A stretch of DNA of 64,000 nucleotides from S5-A14a sp050908895 (lineage in GTDB: Bacteria; Bacillota; Clostridia; Peptostreptococcales; Anaerovoracaceae), in NCBI GenBank assembly GCA_050908895.1, contig CP171222.1, positions 310,001-374,000 of the forward strand, read 5' to 3'. Numbering within the stretch: position 1 is the stretch's first letter; the number at the start of each line of letters is the position of its first letter. Shown here in pieces: positions 62,871-64,000 of this stretch. The notes under the pieces were generated by a model. The model saw only the letters and a list, made by a program, of their open reading frames with translations, made no database searches and was not told the origin of the DNA. Made by a program: the position numbers and the translations under genes.

Positions 62871-64000
62871 ATGGTTATTAATTATGGACAAGATAGAGTA
62901 TTGGAACCTCGGGGATATTTCCCCGCTTCTGCATGGTCTCTAGATAATTCAAGAGAGTTAAAGCCTGGGGAAATAAGAATATCCGTTGATAAGATAAAAA
63001 TAGAAGAAGATAACTTTAGGCAGCTTTGTAATCTTTGTGATTATGATGCTGAGAAAATAAAAGCTCGAATAAAAAATATGGTTGAAAGGCGTGGGAAACT
63101 CCATAATCATCTAACCGATAGCGGAGGTATCTGTATGGGTACTGTAGAAGAAATTGATGAAGAATACCATAATGAGGTGGAACTTAAAGTGGGTGATAGG
63201 ATTGTTGGAATTGCCTCACTTACATCTTTGCCGTTGTGCCTTGATGAGATTAAATCTATTAATTTTAATTATGGACAGATTGAAGTTTCCGGATATTGCA
63301 TTTTGTTTTCATCTAATCCGGTAGTTAAAACGAAGGGTAATATTGCGGAAGAAATTGTTTTGAGTGCTTATGATGAATCCGGATCTATCGCTAAGGCTGG
63401 GGAGCTAGCGAGTAAGGGACATCGAATGCTAATCCTGGGGAGCAATATTTTGACCGTTTTAATCTATGCAGCATCCATGAAGCACGCCAGCGCGAAAGGA
63501 ACACATATTTCGGTCTGTCTTTATAGGGATGCATCATCGATTTTATCCAGGGATGAAATATATGATTTACTTACACCATATGTGGACGCTTTGTATATAT
63601 TAAAACAGGCATCACCCATTGAAAATTTTAACGAATTGGAAAAGATAGATCCATTTGTTCGTGATGGCAAACTTTATGACTACAGTGTAATTTGCTCAAA
63701 CATGCTAGGTATGGAAGCTATAGGTGTATTGTTGACTAAACAGCATGGTGATCTTTTTTTTACTAACCTTATAAACAATTATAACTTGACCATTTTAATG
63801 GCAGAATCTCTCGGCAAGCAATTAAACACAATATCTCTGGAAGAATATACTGAAAGCTTCCCCATATATACGAATAAAGTGCTAAATAAGATTAAGCCTA
63901 ATTTAAACAAAGTACACAATATATATAAAAATAATTCCATAGTTCACAAATTCCCGAGAAATTACAATGAGGAATTCGGAATTGTAAATGCAAATCTCGT
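62871..64000 (+). CDS. L-erythro-3,5-diaminohexanoate dehydrogenase-like protein, 3' truncated
   Basis: At least 376 residues, open to the window edge. The N-terminal half tracks the lysine-fermentation enzyme Kdd: YGQDRVLEPRGYFPASAWSLD, ARIKNMVERRGKLHNHLTDSGG, MGTVEEIDEEYHNEVELKVGD. The dinucleotide site, which in Kdd reads ILGSAGKSG, is ILGSNILTV here, so the glycine pattern is partly lost. It runs longer than typical Kdd (about 345 residues) with KFPRNYNEEFGIVNANL near the edge, so a fused C-terminal domain is possible. An AAAGGGAG site is properly spaced. Function as a true dehydrogenase is uncertain. Confidence 0.7.
   Translation, partial: MVINYGQDRVLEPRGYFPASAWSLDNSRELKPGEIRISVDKIKIEEDNFRQLCNLCDYDAEKIKARIKNMVERRGKLHNHLTDSGGICMGTVEEIDEEYHNEVELKVGDRIVGIASLTSLPLCLDEIKSINFNYGQIEVSGYCILFSSNPVVKTKGNIAEEIVLSAYDESGSIAKAGELASKGHRMLILGSNILTVLIYAASMKHASAKGTHISVCLYRDASSILSRDEIYDLLTPYVDALYILKQASPIENFNELEKIDPFVRDGKLYDYSVICSNMLGMEAIGVLLTKQHGDLFFTNLINNYNLTILMAESLGKQLNTISLEEYTESFPIYTNKVLNKIKPNLNKVHNIYKNNSIVHKFPRNYNEEFGIVNANL

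Noticed and set aside
1..64000. CRISPR arrays, tRNA genes, rRNA genes, prophage
   Set aside because: No regular repeat-spacer pattern, cloverleaf sequence, rRNA core or phage structural genes were seen; tmRNA is the only tRNA-like gene.

Overview
The window looks like a chromosomal segment of an AT-rich, low-GC Gram-positive anaerobe of the class Clostridia. It is probably an amino-acid-fermenting (Stickland-type) member of the Peptostreptococcales/Anaerovoracaceae kind. The evidence is a complete oxidative ornithine degradation locus, rubredoxin-type redox proteins, two cobalamin riboswitches, remnants of a (R)-2-hydroxyacyl-CoA dehydratase activator, a lone hbd, sigma-54 control, and strong AAGGAGG ribosome binding sites. 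The placement is inferred from gene content only.

Layout. 1-5.5 kb: end of a YjiH-type membrane protein, tmRNA, an aminotransferase, a Phd/ParE toxin-antitoxin pair, and panG-panB. 5.5-7.2 kb: a gene graveyard (pdxT fragment, eroded SNF2 helicase). 7.3-25 kb: the ornithine region. It has an NhaC antiporter, a purine permease, a sigma-54 activator, and the operon ord-ortA-ortB-oraS-oraE behind a clear -24/-12 promoter. Two cell-envelope proteins (CAP/choline-binding type and a C69 dipeptidase) follow, then the GlmL/MutL-like accessory gene and the ornithine racemase gene on a separate unit. 25-29 kb: thioredoxin, PlsC, PAP2, cysteine synthase, rubredoxin and a flavoprotein-rubredoxin fusion. 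29.3-35.1 kb: a cobalamin riboswitch with terminator controlling a NifH-like protein, a single NifD/K-like protein and a BtuFCD-type ABC transporter. 35-44 kb: CstA, a nucleotidyltransferase, a frameshifted giant acyl-CoA dehydratase activase, a second YjiH-type protein and a DUF2148 protein. 44-53 kb: housekeeping genes (rpmE, prfA, Sua5, rpiB, upp, tyrS, rplM, rpsI) plus an NSS transporter and a relBE remnant. 53-64 kb: a second cobalamin riboswitch before an AEC-family transporter, an IS3-family element, hbd, rho, a DUF1385 protein, prmC, an uncharacterised protein, and a truncated 3,5-diaminohexanoate dehydrogenase-like gene at the right edge.

How it fits together. Racemase, B12/PLP-dependent aminomutase, dehydrogenase and thiolase convert L-ornithine through D-ornithine, 2,4-diaminopentanoate and 2-amino-4-ketopentanoate to alanine and acetyl-CoA. 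The aminomutase needs adenosylcobalamin, and the window carries two cobalamin riboswitches. One of them controls a nitrogenase-like reductase pair together with a corrinoid/metallophore-type importer. That pairing is the least ordinary system here and the best candidate for undescribed biology. The regulator's likely DNA sites can be read directly: the same TGCAAA-N5-TTGC palindrome covers the regulator's own -35 and occurs twice, 22 bp apart, upstream of the sigma-54 promoter. A 130-nt region between ord and ortA and a 375-nt leader before rplM also look structured and are unexplained.
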